64,000 nt of DNA from positions 1-64,000 of the forward strand of contig CANQWC010000010.1 of assembly GCA_947627455.1 (NCBI GenBank), in the 5' to 3' direction. The number at the start of each line of letters is the position of its first letter. The stretch's first letter is position 1. The notes under the pieces are model-generated. The model made no database searches and was not told the DNA's origin. It saw nothing but the letters and a program-made list of their open reading frames with translations. Source of the stretch: an uncultured Clostridia bacterium. Lineage in GTDB: Bacteria > Bacillota > Clostridia > Oscillospirales > Ruminococcaceae. Made by a program: the position numbers and the translations under genes. Positions 17,313 to 25,355 of this stretch are shown in pieces.

Positions 17313-17863
17313 ATGAAGCTTCTGTTTTTGTTCGGCGATGCCGCTGTCGGCAAAATGACGGTCGGCCAAGAGCTCGCGAAAATCACCGATTTGAGGCTTT
17401 TTCACAATCACATGACAATTGAGCCTGTCATCGAGATTTTCGGATATTTTACCCCGAAGCGATAAGCAGGCTCAGGCAGGTCATATTCGAGGAGTACGCA
17501 AAGACCGACAACTACGGCATGATTTTCACATTCATGTTTGCGTTTGACAGTCAGGCTGATTGGGATGAAACGGAGCGCATCAAGGACATTTTCCGTCCCT
17601 GCGGCACGGAGTTTTACTATGTCGAGCTCGTCGCTCCCCAAAAAATCAGGCTTGAGCGAAACGCCACCGAAAACAGGCTCAAAAACAAGGCCTCAAAAAG
17701 AGACATCGAGATTTCTAACCAACGCCTTTTGAACGATGACAAAAACCACCGCTTTGAAAGCTTTGACGGCGAGATCCCGTTTGAAAACTACATCAAAATC
17801 GACAACTCCGACCTCCCGCCCGAAGCAGCCGCCAGAATGATAAAAGAGAGATTTGACCTGTAA
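17313..17863 (+). pseudogene. Frameshifted P-loop kinase-like protein
   Basis: One reading frame from ATG 17313 gives MKLLFLFGDAAVGKMTVGQE, with a Walker A (GDAAVGKMT), and stops at TAA 17463. The rest continues in another frame from about 17453: PEAISRLRQVIFEEYAK..., running to 17863. Joined, they would make a protein of about 183 residues resembling small AAA/shikimate-kinase-like proteins with the AVGKMTVG motif. The break lies at ATTTTACCCCGAAG (about 17446-17459) next to a CCCC run. Either one base is lost there (inactivated gene) or this is a sequencing error. It sits between trpS and the toroid-fold gene. Confidence 0.75.
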
Positions 17864-17874
17864 AGGAGCCCTTT

Positions 17875-18789
17875 ATGACCGTTTACGAAAAATCCCGCGC
17901 GTTCATCTACCGTTCTGCCCGCCCGATCGACCTCGCCGTGTTCAGGCATGCCTTTGAAAACGCCCCTGCCGACGACATCATAACCGCGCTCGCGGCCTAT
18001 CAGAACCCCGACGGCGGCTTTGCCCACGGCTTAGAGGCCGACAACTTCAACCCGCTTTCCATGCCGATGGGCGCGTGGAAAGCCACCGAGTATATCCGCG
18101 AAGCGGGCGGCCTTACGCCCTCTCACCAGATAATCAAGGGCATTCTGCGATATCTCGAAAGCGGCGACGGATTCGACGCCGAACGAAATCAGTGGCTGAA
18201 CACCGTGCCGTCAAACAACGACGCCCCCTGCGCGATCTGGTGGAAATACCCCGAAAGCGGCAGCGCCTTTGAATACAACCCGACCGCGGCGCTCGCGGGG
18301 TTTATAGTGAGGTATGCCGAGCAGGGGAGTGCGCTTTATAAAAAAGGCGTCGGGCTCGTCCGAGAGGCCGCCGAGTGGTATATCCGCGAGGCCCCGCTCG
18401 AACGGCACGTCGCCCGCTGTTTCATCACGATGTATGACGACTGCAAGGCTGCGGGGGAGATGCCCTTTGATTCCGAGGCGCTCTTAAAAACTATCGACGG
18501 TGTTGTCGACAGGTCGATTTGCCGCGACCCGAGCCGCTGGCGGGAATATTTGCCCCGCCCGTCTGCGTTCATCGAGTCGAGAAAAAGCAGGTTCTACCGC
18601 GCCGATTTAGAGAAAACCTGCCTTGCCGAGTGCGACTTCATAAAGTCCACACAAAACCCCGACGGCTCGTTCTATGTCCCGTGGACGTGGTGCAACGATC
18701 ATAAAGAGTGGTATGTCGCCGAGAATTGGGGCAAGGCGGCGGTCACGATAGATAACTTAAAATTTTTGCGGGAGTTTGCTCCCGAGTAA
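17875..18789 (+). CDS. Prenyltransferase/terpene-cyclase-like toroid protein
   Basis: 304 residues starting at ATG 17875 behind AAAGGAG. Two QNPDG(G/S)F motifs (about residues 43 and 261) are the QW-type repeats of the alpha/alpha toroid found in squalene-hopene cyclases, prenyltransferase beta subunits and related uncharacterised proteins. No DXDD acid motif of a cyclase and no complete zinc site of a prenyltransferase was seen. No signal peptide. Lies 11 bp after the kinase fragment and 11 bp before ychF. Fold call moderate, function unknown. Confidence 0.6.
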   Translation: MTVYEKSRAFIYRSARPIDLAVFRHAFENAPADDIITALAAYQNPDGGFAHGLEADNFNPLSMPMGAWKATEYIREAGGLTPSHQIIKGILRYLESGDGFDAERNQWLNTVPSNNDAPCAIWWKYPESGSAFEYNPTAALAGFIVRYAEQGSALYKKGVGLVREAAEWYIREAPLERHVARCFITMYDDCKAAGEMPFDSEALLKTIDGVVDRSICRDPSRWREYLPRPSAFIESRKSRFYRADLEKTCLAECDFIKSTQNPDGSFYVPWTWCNDHKEWYVAENWGKAAVTIDNLKFLREFAPE

Positions 18790-18800
18790 GGAGAAAAGAT

Positions 18801-19892
18801 ATGAAATTAGGTATGGTTGGGCTTCCGAACGTCGGAAAGAGCACGCTTTTCAACGCGCTGACAAACGCGGGGGCCGAGTCCGCGAACTATCCGTTCTGCA
18901 CGATCGAGCCGAATGTCGGAATAGTTTCCGTCCCCGACGAGCGCCTCGACTGGCTCGCCGAGCTCTACGACACGCTGAGCTTCAAGCCCGCGACGCTTGA
19001 ATTTGTCGACATAGCGGGGCTGGTAAAGGGCGCGTCAAAGGGCGAGGGCCTCGGCAACAAGTTTTTGGCGAATATCCGCGAGTGCGACGCAATAATCCAC
19101 GTCGTGCGCTGCTTCGAGTCCGATGACATAATCCATGTCGAGGGCTCGGTCGACCCCAAGCGCGACATCGAGACTATTGATTTAGAGCTTATTTTTGCCG
19201 ATCTTGAGTCTCTTGAGCGCCGCCTCGACCGCGCGAAAAAGGCCTTGAAGGGCGACAAGAAGTATCAGGCCGATATCGACATGACCGAAGCGCTCATCGC
19301 CCACCTTACCGATGGCAAACCCGCGCGCTCCTACCCGTTTACCGATGAAGAGGCCGAGATGATAAAGTCGACGCCGCTGCTCTCTCAAAAGCCCGTGATC
19401 TACGCCGCTAACGTTTCAGAGAGCGATTTTTCCGACCTTGACGCCTGCAAGAACTATCAGGCTGTAAAGGCGATTGCCGATGCCGAGGGCTCGGTGGCGC
19501 TGCCGATTTGCGCGGAGATAGAGGCGGAAATCTCCGAGATGGACGATGACGACAAGAAGATGTTTCTTGCCGACATGGGCCTCGAGGTCTCGGGCCTCGG
19601 CCGCGTGATAAAAGAGGGCTATGCGCTGCTCGGGCTGATTTCTTTCCTGACGGCGGGCCATGACGAGTGCCGCGCATGGACCATCAAGCGCGGAACGAAA
19701 GCCCCGCAGGCCGCGGGAAAGATCCACACCGATTTTGAGCGCGGCTTTATCCGTGCCGAGGTCGTCGCGTTCGATGATTTAAAGGCATGCGGAAGCATGA
19801 ACGCCGCCAAAGAAAAGGGCCTTGTCCGCTCCGAGGGCAAAGACTACGTCGTTGCCGACGGCGACGTTATACTGTTCAGGTTCAACGTGTGA
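18801..19892 (+). CDS. ychF: Redox-regulated ATPase YchF (Obg-like GTPase family)
   Basis: 363 residues, the exact usual size. G1 is [16 protein letters not shown]3 is [17 protein letters not shown], and the G4-like position is the ATP-favouring NVSE (YAANVSESD). The C-terminal TGS domain ends [16 protein letters not shown]... [11 protein letters not shown]. It binds ribosomes and ATP and is linked to stress responses. Its last ~45 bp, including ATACTGTTCAGGTTCAA, are partly duplicated about 650 bp downstream. Confidence 0.96.
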   Translation: MKLGMVGLPNVGKSTLFNALTNAGAESANYPFCTIEPNVGIVSVPDERLDWLAELYDTLSFKPATLEFVDIAGLVKGASKGEGLGNKFLANIRECDAIIHVVRCFESDDIIHVEGSVDPKRDIETIDLELIFADLESLERRLDRAKKALKGDKKYQADIDMTEALIAHLTDGKPARSYPFTDEEAEMIKSTPLLSQKPVIYAANVSESDFSDLDACKNYQAVKAIADAEGSVALPICAEIEAEISEMDDDDKKMFLADMGLEVSGLGRVIKEGYALLGLISFLTAGHDECRAWTIKRGTKAPQAAGKIHTDFERGFIRAEVVAFDDLKACGSMNAAKEKGLVRSEGKDYVVADGDVILFRFNV

Positions 19893-19903
19893 TGCAATGC
19901 GGG
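19851..19903 (+). repeat. ychF 3' end, left copy of a diverged direct repeat
   Basis: Begins GTTGCCGACGGCG, contains the 17-bp core ATACTGTTCAGGTTCAA and ends in GATGCAATGCGGG. The right copy is at 20509-20563. Between the two lies the low-GC acetyltransferase gene. Confidence 0.75.
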
Positions 19904-19938
19904 AAAATTCGGCTTTAGAACGTAACGGGGGGATTTAT

Positions 19939-20487
19939 ATGAAACATTGCGGAACACAACGGTTAGAAACCGAAAGGTTGATTTTAAGAAGATTTGTTAT
20001 TGAAGATGCTGCGGCGATGTATAAAAATTGGGCAGCTGATGATGATGTAACAAAATATCTGTCATGGACTTCCCATACAAGTCAGGAAATAAGTGAAAAT
20101 TTAATTACCGACTGGGTGAAGAAATACAGCGATGAAAAATTTTATCAATGGGCGATTGTCTTAAAAACAGCAGTTGAACCAATCGGCAGTATCACTGTTG
20201 TAAGCATGAAAGAGGATATTTCCATGGTGCACATCGGCTATTGTATCGGGAAAAAATGGTGGCACCAAGGTATAACGTCGGAAGCACTAAAGGCTGTTAT
20301 TGATTTCCTTTTTGACGAAGTGGGAGCAAACCGCATAGAATCATATCACGATCCGAACAACCCAAATTCGGGCGGAGTGATGAAAAAATGCGGTATGAAG
20401 CATGAGGGAACGCTGCGAAGCTATAAAAAAACCAATCAAGGTATAACCGACGCTTGTGTTTACTCTATATTAAAATCTGAAAGATAA
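19939..20487 (+). CDS. GNAT N-acetyltransferase (RimJ/RimL type)
   Basis: 182 residues from ATG 19939 behind GGGGGG. Acetyltransf_3 pattern: LETERLILRRFVIEDAAAMY at the N-terminus, IGYCIGKKWWHQGITSEAL acetyl-CoA-binding region and YHDPNNPNSGGVMKKCGMK. Probably acetylates a small molecule or a protein N-terminus. The coding sequence is clearly more AT-rich (AAA, ATT, GAA codons) than its neighbours, and it is bracketed by the diverged ychF 3' repeat, both signs of recent acquisition. Confidence 0.88.
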   Translation: MKHCGTQRLETERLILRRFVIEDAAAMYKNWAADDDVTKYLSWTSHTSQEISENLITDWVKKYSDEKFYQWAIVLKTAVEPIGSITVVSMKEDISMVHIGYCIGKKWWHQGITSEALKAVIDFLFDEVGANRIESYHDPNNPNSGGVMKKCGMKHEGTLRSYKKTNQGITDACVYSILKSER

Positions 20488-20508
20488 TGCCCTTTTATCA
20501 TCATCTCC

Positions 20509-20563
20509 GTTTCCGACGGCGGCGTAATACTGTTCAGGTTCAAAATGTCTGATGCGATGAGGG
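20509..20563 (+). repeat. Right copy of the ychF 3'-end repeat
   Basis: GTTTCCGACGGCGGCG, then AATACTGTTCAGGTTCAA and GATGCGATGAGGG, matching 19851-19903 with scattered changes and a 2-base insertion. It is preceded by CTTTTATCATC(ATC)TCC, a short motif also found after the TfoX gene (about 20916-20931). Confidence 0.75.
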
Positions 20564-20587
20564 CAAAGCGCTGTTTGAGGTGTAATA

Positions 20588-20908
20588 ATGGCATCGAGTA
20601 AAGAATATTTAGAATTTATTTTAGGGCAGTTATCCGAACTGGAAGAAATTACATATCGTGCCATGATGGGCGAATATATCATCTATTACCGCGGCAAAAT
20701 CGTAGGCGGTATCTATGATGACAGGCTGCTTGTAAAACCAATAAAATCAGCGATCAGCTATATGCCGACAGCTCAGCATGAATCACCCTATGAGGGAGCA
20801 AAAGAGATGCTGTTGGTAGATGAAGTTGACAACAGAGAGTTTCTGACAGGTTTATTCAACGCCATGTATGCGGAACTTCCGACTCCAAAACCGAAAAAGA
20901 ATAAATAG
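20588..20908 (+). CDS. TfoX N-terminal-domain protein
   Basis: 106 residues, equal to the TfoX_N domain alone. Visible signature: ITYRAMMGEYIIYYRGKIVGGIYDDRLLVK. The Lys-rich tail (PKPKKNK) is common. Such short forms occur widely in Firmicutes and their role is not established; the link to competence is known only for Sxy/TfoX of Gammaproteobacteria. AT-rich like the acetyltransferase gene, so probably acquired with it. ATG 20588 follows GAGGTG. Confidence 0.85.
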   Translation: MASSKEYLEFILGQLSELEEITYRAMMGEYIIYYRGKIVGGIYDDRLLVKPIKSAISYMPTAQHESPYEGAKEMLLVDEVDNREFLTGLFNAMYAELPTPKPKKNK

Positions 20909-20934
20909 GTAACTTCACTTTTATCATCTCCAAC

Positions 20935-20958
20935 AAAAAAGCAGGCCGATCGGTCTGC
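20935..20958. terminator. Bidirectional terminator between tfoX-like gene and clpC
   Basis: AAAAAA, then GCAGgCCG (20941-20948) and CGGtCTGC (20951-20958), then TTTTACTTTT. Confidence 0.75.
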
Positions 20959-20966
20959 TTTTACTT

Positions 20967-23297
20967 TTACGCCGATATCACCGTCTCCGATTCAAGCGCG
21001 ATGCTGCCGCCGTCCGACGAGACCTTTACCCTGCCGCTGACGCCCGCAAGGAGCATATCCGCGAGCGGGTTGCCGACCTTTTCGGTGACAACGCGGGCGA
21101 TCTCGCGTGCGCCGAAGGTCTCATAATCCGCGATTTTTGCGATGTCTGCGGCGAGCCCGTCGGAAAATTCAAGCGCTATGCCTCTTTTCGCGGCGCGTTC
21201 CGAAAGCTCGCAAAGCCGCATCATCGCTATTTTTTCGCAGTCTTTTTGCGAAAGCCGCCGAAAATTGCATACAGCGTCGATGCGGTTCATCAGCTCAAAC
21301 GAAAAAACTTTTGAAAGCCCCTCGCGAGGCCCGCCGCCCTGACCGACAAACCCACAGGCCGAATTTTTCGCCGCGACTGCGTTTGTGGTGAGTATCACAA
21401 GGCAGCTTCTGAACGACACCCGCCGCCCGACCGAATCGGTGAGAAACCCCGTGTCAAGAAGCTGCAACAGCAGCGCCGCAACCTCGCGGTCGGCCTTTTC
21501 AAACTCATCGAACAAAAGCACGCTCGACGGCCGCTTTCTGACCTTTTCGGTGAGCTCGCCGCCCTGTCCGAAGCCGACATACCCCGGGGGCGAGCCTATC
21601 AGCCGCGAGACGGTGTGCCGCTCTGAAAACTCCGACATATCAAAGCGTATGAGCGCGTCCTCGCCGCCGAAAAACACCCTTGCCGCCTCTCTCGAGAGCT
21701 CGGTTTTTCCGACGCCAGTCGGCCCCGAGAACATAAGCGCGGCAAGCGGCCCGTCGGTTCGTCTGAGGCCCGCCCTTGCGCGTCGAACGGCGCTTATAAG
21801 CGTTGAAATCGCCTCGGGCTGCCCGATGATTTTCTTGCTGAGCTCTTCGCCGAGCCTTTCCGCGTGCTCCGAGGGGTCGTCGCGAGGTACAGAGGTCTGT
21901 AAAGTAATAATCCTTTCCACGTCCTCCTGAGTAACCGAGGGCAGCGAAGCCTCTGCCGAGGTCTTGCTGAAAAGCTCCTCAAAGTAGCGCTCCTTGGGGA
22001 TTTTCCCGCTCACATAGTCGTTAAAAGCAGAGGACAGATCGCGCTTTGAATCGGGCGCTGTAAAGTCTTTAAGCCTTACAGAGGCGCACGCCTCGTCGAT
22101 GATATCGATAGCCTTGTCGGGCAGAAATCTGTCGGTTATATACCTCGCCGAGAGGCTCACCGCGGCTCTGACAGCCCCGTCGTCGATCCTGACCTTGTGG
22201 TGCTGTTCATATTTCGGCTTGAGGCGCATGAGCATTCGCACCGCCTCGTCCTCGGTCGGCTCGTTGACCCTCACCACGCAAAAGCGCCGCTCAAGCGCCT
22301 TGTCGCCCTCGATGGTTCGGCGATATTCGTCATATGTCGTCGCGCCGATGAGCCTAAGCTCGCCCCTCGCGAGCATTGGTTTTAAGATGTTCGCGGCGTC
22401 GATAGCCCCTTCGGCCGCGCCCGCCCCGACGAGCGTGTGAAGCTCATCTATAAAAAGAATTACGTCGTTTGAGGTGCTTGCCTCCTCAATGCATGCTTTT
22501 AAGCGCTCCTCGAAGTCGCCTCGGTACTTCGCGCCCGCAAGAAGATTTGTCAGGCTGAGCGAAAAAATTCTCTTGCCGATGAGCGCCGAGGGCACGTCGG
22601 AATTCGCGATTTTCGTCGCCAAAGCCTCTACTATCGCGGTTTTGCCGACGCCCGCCTCGCCGACAAGGCAAGGGTTATTCTTGCCCCGCCTCATGAGAAT
22701 TTCCGTCACCCGCGAGAGCTCTGCATCTCGCCCGACGCAGGGGTCATAGCAGGAATTTTTTGCCTTTTCGACCATATCGCAGCCGTACTTTTCAAGCTGT
22801 ACAAGGCGGCGGGTCTCGCTGCTTCGGCCGATGACCGCGCTCTTCTCGACGGCCTCGCCCGCGCTGGTATAGAGCCGCGAAATGTTGCAGTTGAGGTCAA
22901 AAAGAATGCTTCTTGCGGTCGAATTCTGCTGATTTAAAATCGCGCAAAGAATATGCTCGGTGCCCGCTTTGGTGTTCGAGACGTCGCAGGCGGTGCGCTT
23001 TGCAAAGCGAATGCAGCGCTTTGCGGCGGGGGTGAGCTGAGAGCCCGTCACCGTGGTCGGCTCGCCCGTACCGATCAGGTCGGCGATTTTTTTGTCGACG
23101 GCCGAATAGCTCACCGAAAACCTGTTGAGAATTGAGGCGGCGGCAGAGGAGCTGTCGCTCAAAAGCCCCAAAAGCAGGTGTTCGGTGCCGACGTATGTGT
23201 GTCCCATTTGTGAGGCCCGATGGATAGCGTGGCCGATGGCGCGGAGGGCCGAATCGGTGAAGTTTTCGCTTCCGTAGAGCTCGTTGAATTCAAACAT
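20967..23297 (-). CDS. clpC: ClpC/ClpA-type AAA+ unfoldase
   Basis: 776 residues from ATG 23297 behind AAAGGAAGG on the minus strand; the ORF extends 12 codons further without an RBS. Two Clp_N repeats (1-145), AAA1 with Walker A GEAGVGKT (213-220) and [13 protein letters not shown], then AAA2 with GPTGVGKT (525-532) and a D2-small domain. The linker between the AAA domains is short. The tripeptide where ClpC proteins carry the ClpP-docking loop reads CGF (648-650) rather than VGF/LGF. It should unfold substrates for ClpP. No mcsAB, ctsR or clpP is near. No CtsR box was seen upstream. Confidence 0.9.
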   Translation of the reverse strand: MFEFNELYGSENFTDSALRAIGHAIHRASQMGHTYVGTEHLLLGLLSDSSSAAASILNRFSVSYSAVDKKIADLIGTGEPTTVTGSQLTPAAKRCIRFAKRTACDVSNTKAGTEHILCAILNQQNSTARSILFDLNCNISRLYTSAGEAVEKSAVIGRSSETRRLVQLEKYGCDMVEKAKNSCYDPCVGRDAELSRVTEILMRRGKNNPCLVGEAGVGKTAIVEALATKIANSDVPSALIGKRIFSLSLTNLLAGAKYRGDFEERLKACIEEASTSNDVILFIDELHTLVGAGAAEGAIDAANILKPMLARGELRLIGATTYDEYRRTIEGDKALERRFCVVRVNEPTEDEAVRMLMRLKPKYEQHHKVRIDDGAVRAAVSLSARYITDRFLPDKAIDIIDEACASVRLKDFTAPDSKRDLSSAFNDYVSGKIPKERYFEELFSKTSAEASLPSVTQEDVERIITLQTSVPRDDPSEHAERLGEELSKKIIGQPEAISTLISAVRRARAGLRRTDGPLAALMFSGPTGVGKTELSREAARVFFGGEDALIRFDMSEFSERHTVSRLIGSPPGYVGFGQGGELTEKVRKRPSSVLLFDEFEKADREVAALLLQLLDTGFLTDSVGRRVSFRSCLVILTTNAVAAKNSACGFVGQGGGPREGLSKVFSFELMNRIDAVCNFRRLSQKDCEKIAMMRLCELSERAAKRGIALEFSDGLAADIAKIADYETFGAREIARVVTEKVGNPLADMLLAGVSGRVKVSSDGGSIALESETVISA

Positions 23298-23418
23298 TGT
23301 TACCTTCCTTTCCCTGAAGTCTGTTCTGACCATATTGATTATCGTCAGTTTTGCGCGGTATAATCACGCTTTGTAAATTCTATGTCGGGGTCGGGCTTGC
23401 TTACGCTAATAATCTGTA

Positions 23419-23445
23419 ACAGATTTTCGCCGATTTCATAAACTG
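23419..23445 (+). promoter_or_regulatory. Candidate sigma-K (late mother-cell) promoter
   Basis: AC at 23419-23420, exactly 16 bp, then CATAAACTG (23437-23445), against the Bacillus sigma-K pattern AC-N16-CATANNNTA with one mismatch. No good sigma-A promoter was found before the downstream Cys-rich gene. Predicted transcript start near 23455. Confidence 0.45.
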
Positions 23446-23494
23446 TACTATGAAGTGTTGAAACTTCAAAATACTACATGAAGGAGATTGGATT

Positions 23495-23668
23495 ATGAAC
23501 TGCTTTGGAAACGGATACTGGTGGATTATCATTCTTATCCTCATCATTCTCTTCGGCTTCAACGGCTGCAACTCAAACTGCGGCTGCAACTCAAACTGCG
23601 GCTGCAACTCAGGCTGCGGATGCGGCAACGGCTGCGGCAACAACAACGACTGCGGCTGCGGCTGCTGA
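23495..23668 (+). CDS. Cys/Gly/Asn-rich small membrane-anchored protein, possible coat component
   Basis: 57 residues from ATG 23495 behind AAGGAGA. N-terminal MNCFGNGYWW, a strongly hydrophobic stretch (residues 9-22, IIILILIILFGF), then a C-terminal half of repeated NSNCGC and CGCGNGCG units with ten cysteines after residue 24. The shape recalls small YjcZ-like sporulation proteins and Cys-rich coat proteins, but no family is certain. A sigma-K-like promoter precedes it and a strong terminator follows, so it is its own transcription unit. A spore-coat role is inferred. Confidence 0.7.
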   Translation: MNCFGNGYWWIIILILIILFGFNGCNSNCGCNSNCGCNSGCGCGNGCGNNNDCGCGC

Positions 23669-23686
23669 TAACCGCCCGCAACAAAG

Positions 23687-23714
23687 CCGAGCGCCTCTTG
23701 GGGCGCTCGGTTTT
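23687..23714 (+). terminator. Intrinsic terminator after the Cys-rich gene
   Basis: Perfect arms CCGAGCGCC (23687-23695) and GGCGCTCGG (23702-23710) followed by TTTT. Confidence 0.88.
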
Positions 23715-23726
23715 GCTATGTATGCT

Positions 23727-23820
23727 CATTCCCGCACATTACTAACTTCTAACTTCTAACCTCTAACCTCTAACCTCTAACCTCTATCTTCTATCCTCTA
23801 TCCTCTATCTTCCAACATCT
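23727..23820 (-). repeat. R2 element f: heptad array with a short R2 end
   Basis: CATTCCCGCACATTA (R2 terminal motif) followed by about 11 heptads of the type TTCTAAC, CTCTAAC, CTCTATC and TTCTATC. No hairpin modules. The array ends 4 bp before the -35 box at 23824. Confidence 0.75.
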
Positions 23821-23823
23821 CCC

Positions 23824-23852
23824 TTGACGTCTCTCAAAAAATATGTTAAAAT
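23824..23852 (+). promoter_or_regulatory. Sigma-A promoter for the 23874 gene
   Basis: TTGACG (23824-23829), a 17-bp spacer, TAAAAT (23847-23852). Confidence 0.72.
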
Positions 23853-23873
23853 ACACCCAAAGGAGGAGATACT

Positions 23874-24395
23874 ATGGAAGAACGCGACAGTCTCAGGACG
23901 ATGCTCTACGGTTGGGCAAGGTTCGGGCTTTTCTGGCTCATAAATATTTTTGCGATGATAGTCGGCAGGACAGCCATTCTCGGCATAATCGGAACGGCGT
24001 TTCCGAAGCTTGCGCTTTATGACAGGCCCGAGCTGCTGAGCTTTTTCTCCTGGCTCATTCCCGCGTGGCTGCTCACATGGCTTTTTTGGGACGACGCCAA
24101 GCGCCATACTGCCTACGGGCGCTATGACCCCGTAGCCGTCACGATAATACTTTTGCTGATCGGCATAGTTTACTATGCGCCTGTTTTTATTCTCAACGCG
24201 ATGGAAGACAGAAAAGTCGTCGCGACGGTCGAAAGCTTCTACTTCACGAGTTTTTGGCTTTCGGCGATCGACGACGACCCGCAGGTTTACGGTCTTATCG
24301 GTTCAGTTTTGCAGATTCTTCTATGCCTCGGAAGCTACACGGTAGCGCATAGATACTATCTTAAGAAGTTTGCCGAAGAAGAGGACGAGGATTAA
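23874..24395 (+). CDS. Integral membrane protein, function unknown
   Basis: 173 residues from ATG 23874 behind AAAGGAGGAG. About four to five hydrophobic segments (residues 17-40, 58-73, 87-110, 143-160) and an acidic tail (FAEEEDED). No family recognised. Monocistronic with its own promoter; its stop overlaps the convergent histidine-kinase-like gene by 4 bp. Confidence 0.7.
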   Translation: MEERDSLRTMLYGWARFGLFWLINIFAMIVGRTAILGIIGTAFPKLALYDRPELLSFFSWLIPAWLLTWLFWDDAKRHTAYGRYDPVAVTIILLLIGIVYYAPVFILNAMEDRKVVATVESFYFTSFWLSAIDDDPQVYGLIGSVLQILLCLGSYTVAHRYYLKKFAEEEDED

Positions 24396-25138
24396 AGCGC
24401 GATGATCGCGTCATCAAGCTTATAGATGAGTATCGCGCCCGAAGACAGCGGGCCGTAAGCAGGGGGAATTTCCCCCGACCTCATTTCAACGGTATTGCTC
24501 GGCGGTGCAAGCGGAACCTTGACGGTGACGCTGAATCCGCCGTTTTCTGTTGTCTCAAAGATAGGATTCGTGTCAACGCTGTCGCAGAATCTGCGGAGGA
24601 TCTCAAACCCCTTTCCCGATTCCGACATTTTCTCCGAAAGCTCCTGCTGGCTCATTCCGTAGCCGTTGTCGATTACCGATACAGCCGCCATCCTGCCTAT
24701 TTTCTTGACGGTTATCCTGACCGCGCCCTCCTCCTGATCGACGTTCTGAAGCGCGTTCACGATCAGGTTCATAAGGCATACCGAGAACCTCTCGGTGTCG
24801 GCGACGGCCTTGACGCCCTGTTCAATTTCGCAGGTGATGTCAATGCTGCTTCGTCTCATCTTTGACTTCACGACCGAGCAAATGTCCTCAACGCAGGCAG
24901 ATATATCAAAGGCGTCGCTGCTGAGCCTTCCGCAGTCATAGTTGATAATTTCGAGGCTGTTCCTCACCTGAGCGAGCGCCTTGAAGCAGCATCGTGCCTG
25001 TTCGCGAAGAATTTTAAGCTCTTCCGAGAGGTCCTTGCTTTCGAGCATTCGGTTGAGCATCTGATCGTAGGCGATTGCCTCGGTCATGTATTGACTTATT
25101 CTTTCGGGGAAGCTGACCGAATTTGATGATTTTTCCAT
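24392..25138 (-). CDS. Histidine-kinase-like ATPase without an H-box histidine
   Basis: 248 residues from ATG 25138 behind AGGGCGG; a longer ORF to 25276 lacks a ribosome site and covers the promoter. A helical dimerisation-like region (residues 10-95) precedes a HATPase_c domain with N box NLIVNALQN, G1 DNGYGMS and G2 GKGFEIL. Where the phospho-accepting HExRxPL would be, the sequence reads AQVRNSLEI, with no histidine. There are no membrane segments and no sensor domain. A short C-terminal extension (residues about 205-248) follows the ATPase. No response regulator is adjacent. It may be a degenerate kinase or an anti-sigma-like/Spo0B-like ATPase. Confidence 0.7.
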   Translation of the reverse strand: MEKSSNSVSFPERISQYMTEAIAYDQMLNRMLESKDLSEELKILREQARCCFKALAQVRNSLEIINYDCGRLSSDAFDISACVEDICSVVKSKMRRSSIDITCEIEQGVKAVADTERFSVCLMNLIVNALQNVDQEEGAVRITVKKIGRMAAVSVIDNGYGMSQQELSEKMSESGKGFEILRRFCDSVDTNPIFETTENGGFSVTVKVPLAPPSNTVEMRSGEIPPAYGPLSSGAILIYKLDDAIIAL

Positions 25139-25172
25139 AATAAACCGCCCTAAAATCAATTTTGCTGTAATT

Positions 25173-25201
25173 AGTATATCATTTTTTTGAAAAATAGTAA
25201 A
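25173..25201 (-). promoter_or_regulatory. Sigma-A promoter for the histidine-kinase-like gene
   Basis: Minus strand TTTACT (25196-25201), a 17-bp spacer, TATACT (25173-25178). Confidence 0.6.
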
Positions 25202-25281
25202 GCATTTTTCGACAATTTTCAACGATTTTTGACATTCGCCGATTTTTCGGAAAAAAACTTGAAGAATTTTTTCCAAAAGAC

Positions 25282-25310
25282 TTGCAAAAGAAAGCGATAT
25301 GGTGTAATAT
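25282..25310 (+). promoter_or_regulatory. Sigma-A promoter for gap
   Basis: TTGCAA (25282-25287), a 17-bp spacer, TAATAT (25305-25310). Just downstream lies AAAGTgcaaaACTTT (about 25325-25339), a small inverted repeat at the 5' end of the message that could be an operator or a stem. Confidence 0.72.
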
Positions 25311-25355
25311 TATAGTTGCAAATAAAGTGCAAAACTTTACAGGAGGTTTTCAATC

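Noticed and set aside
17446..17466. Programmed ribosomal frameshift in the kinase-like gene
   Set aside because: No slippery heptamer with downstream stem or internal ribosome-like site was seen; CCCC is a common error or mutation spot. Simple breakage is more likely.
23298..23418. CtsR or HrcA operator upstream of clpC
   Set aside because: No AGTCAAA direct repeat or CIRCE inverted repeat was found; AATCTGTaACAGATT at 23411-23425 is a small palindrome of unknown meaning.
23505..23759. Thr/Ala-rich ORF (AATQTAAATQ repeats) over the Cys-rich gene
   Set aside because: Out-of-frame reading of the Cys/Gly/Asn repeats. The frame at 23495 has the ribosome site and a sensible protein.
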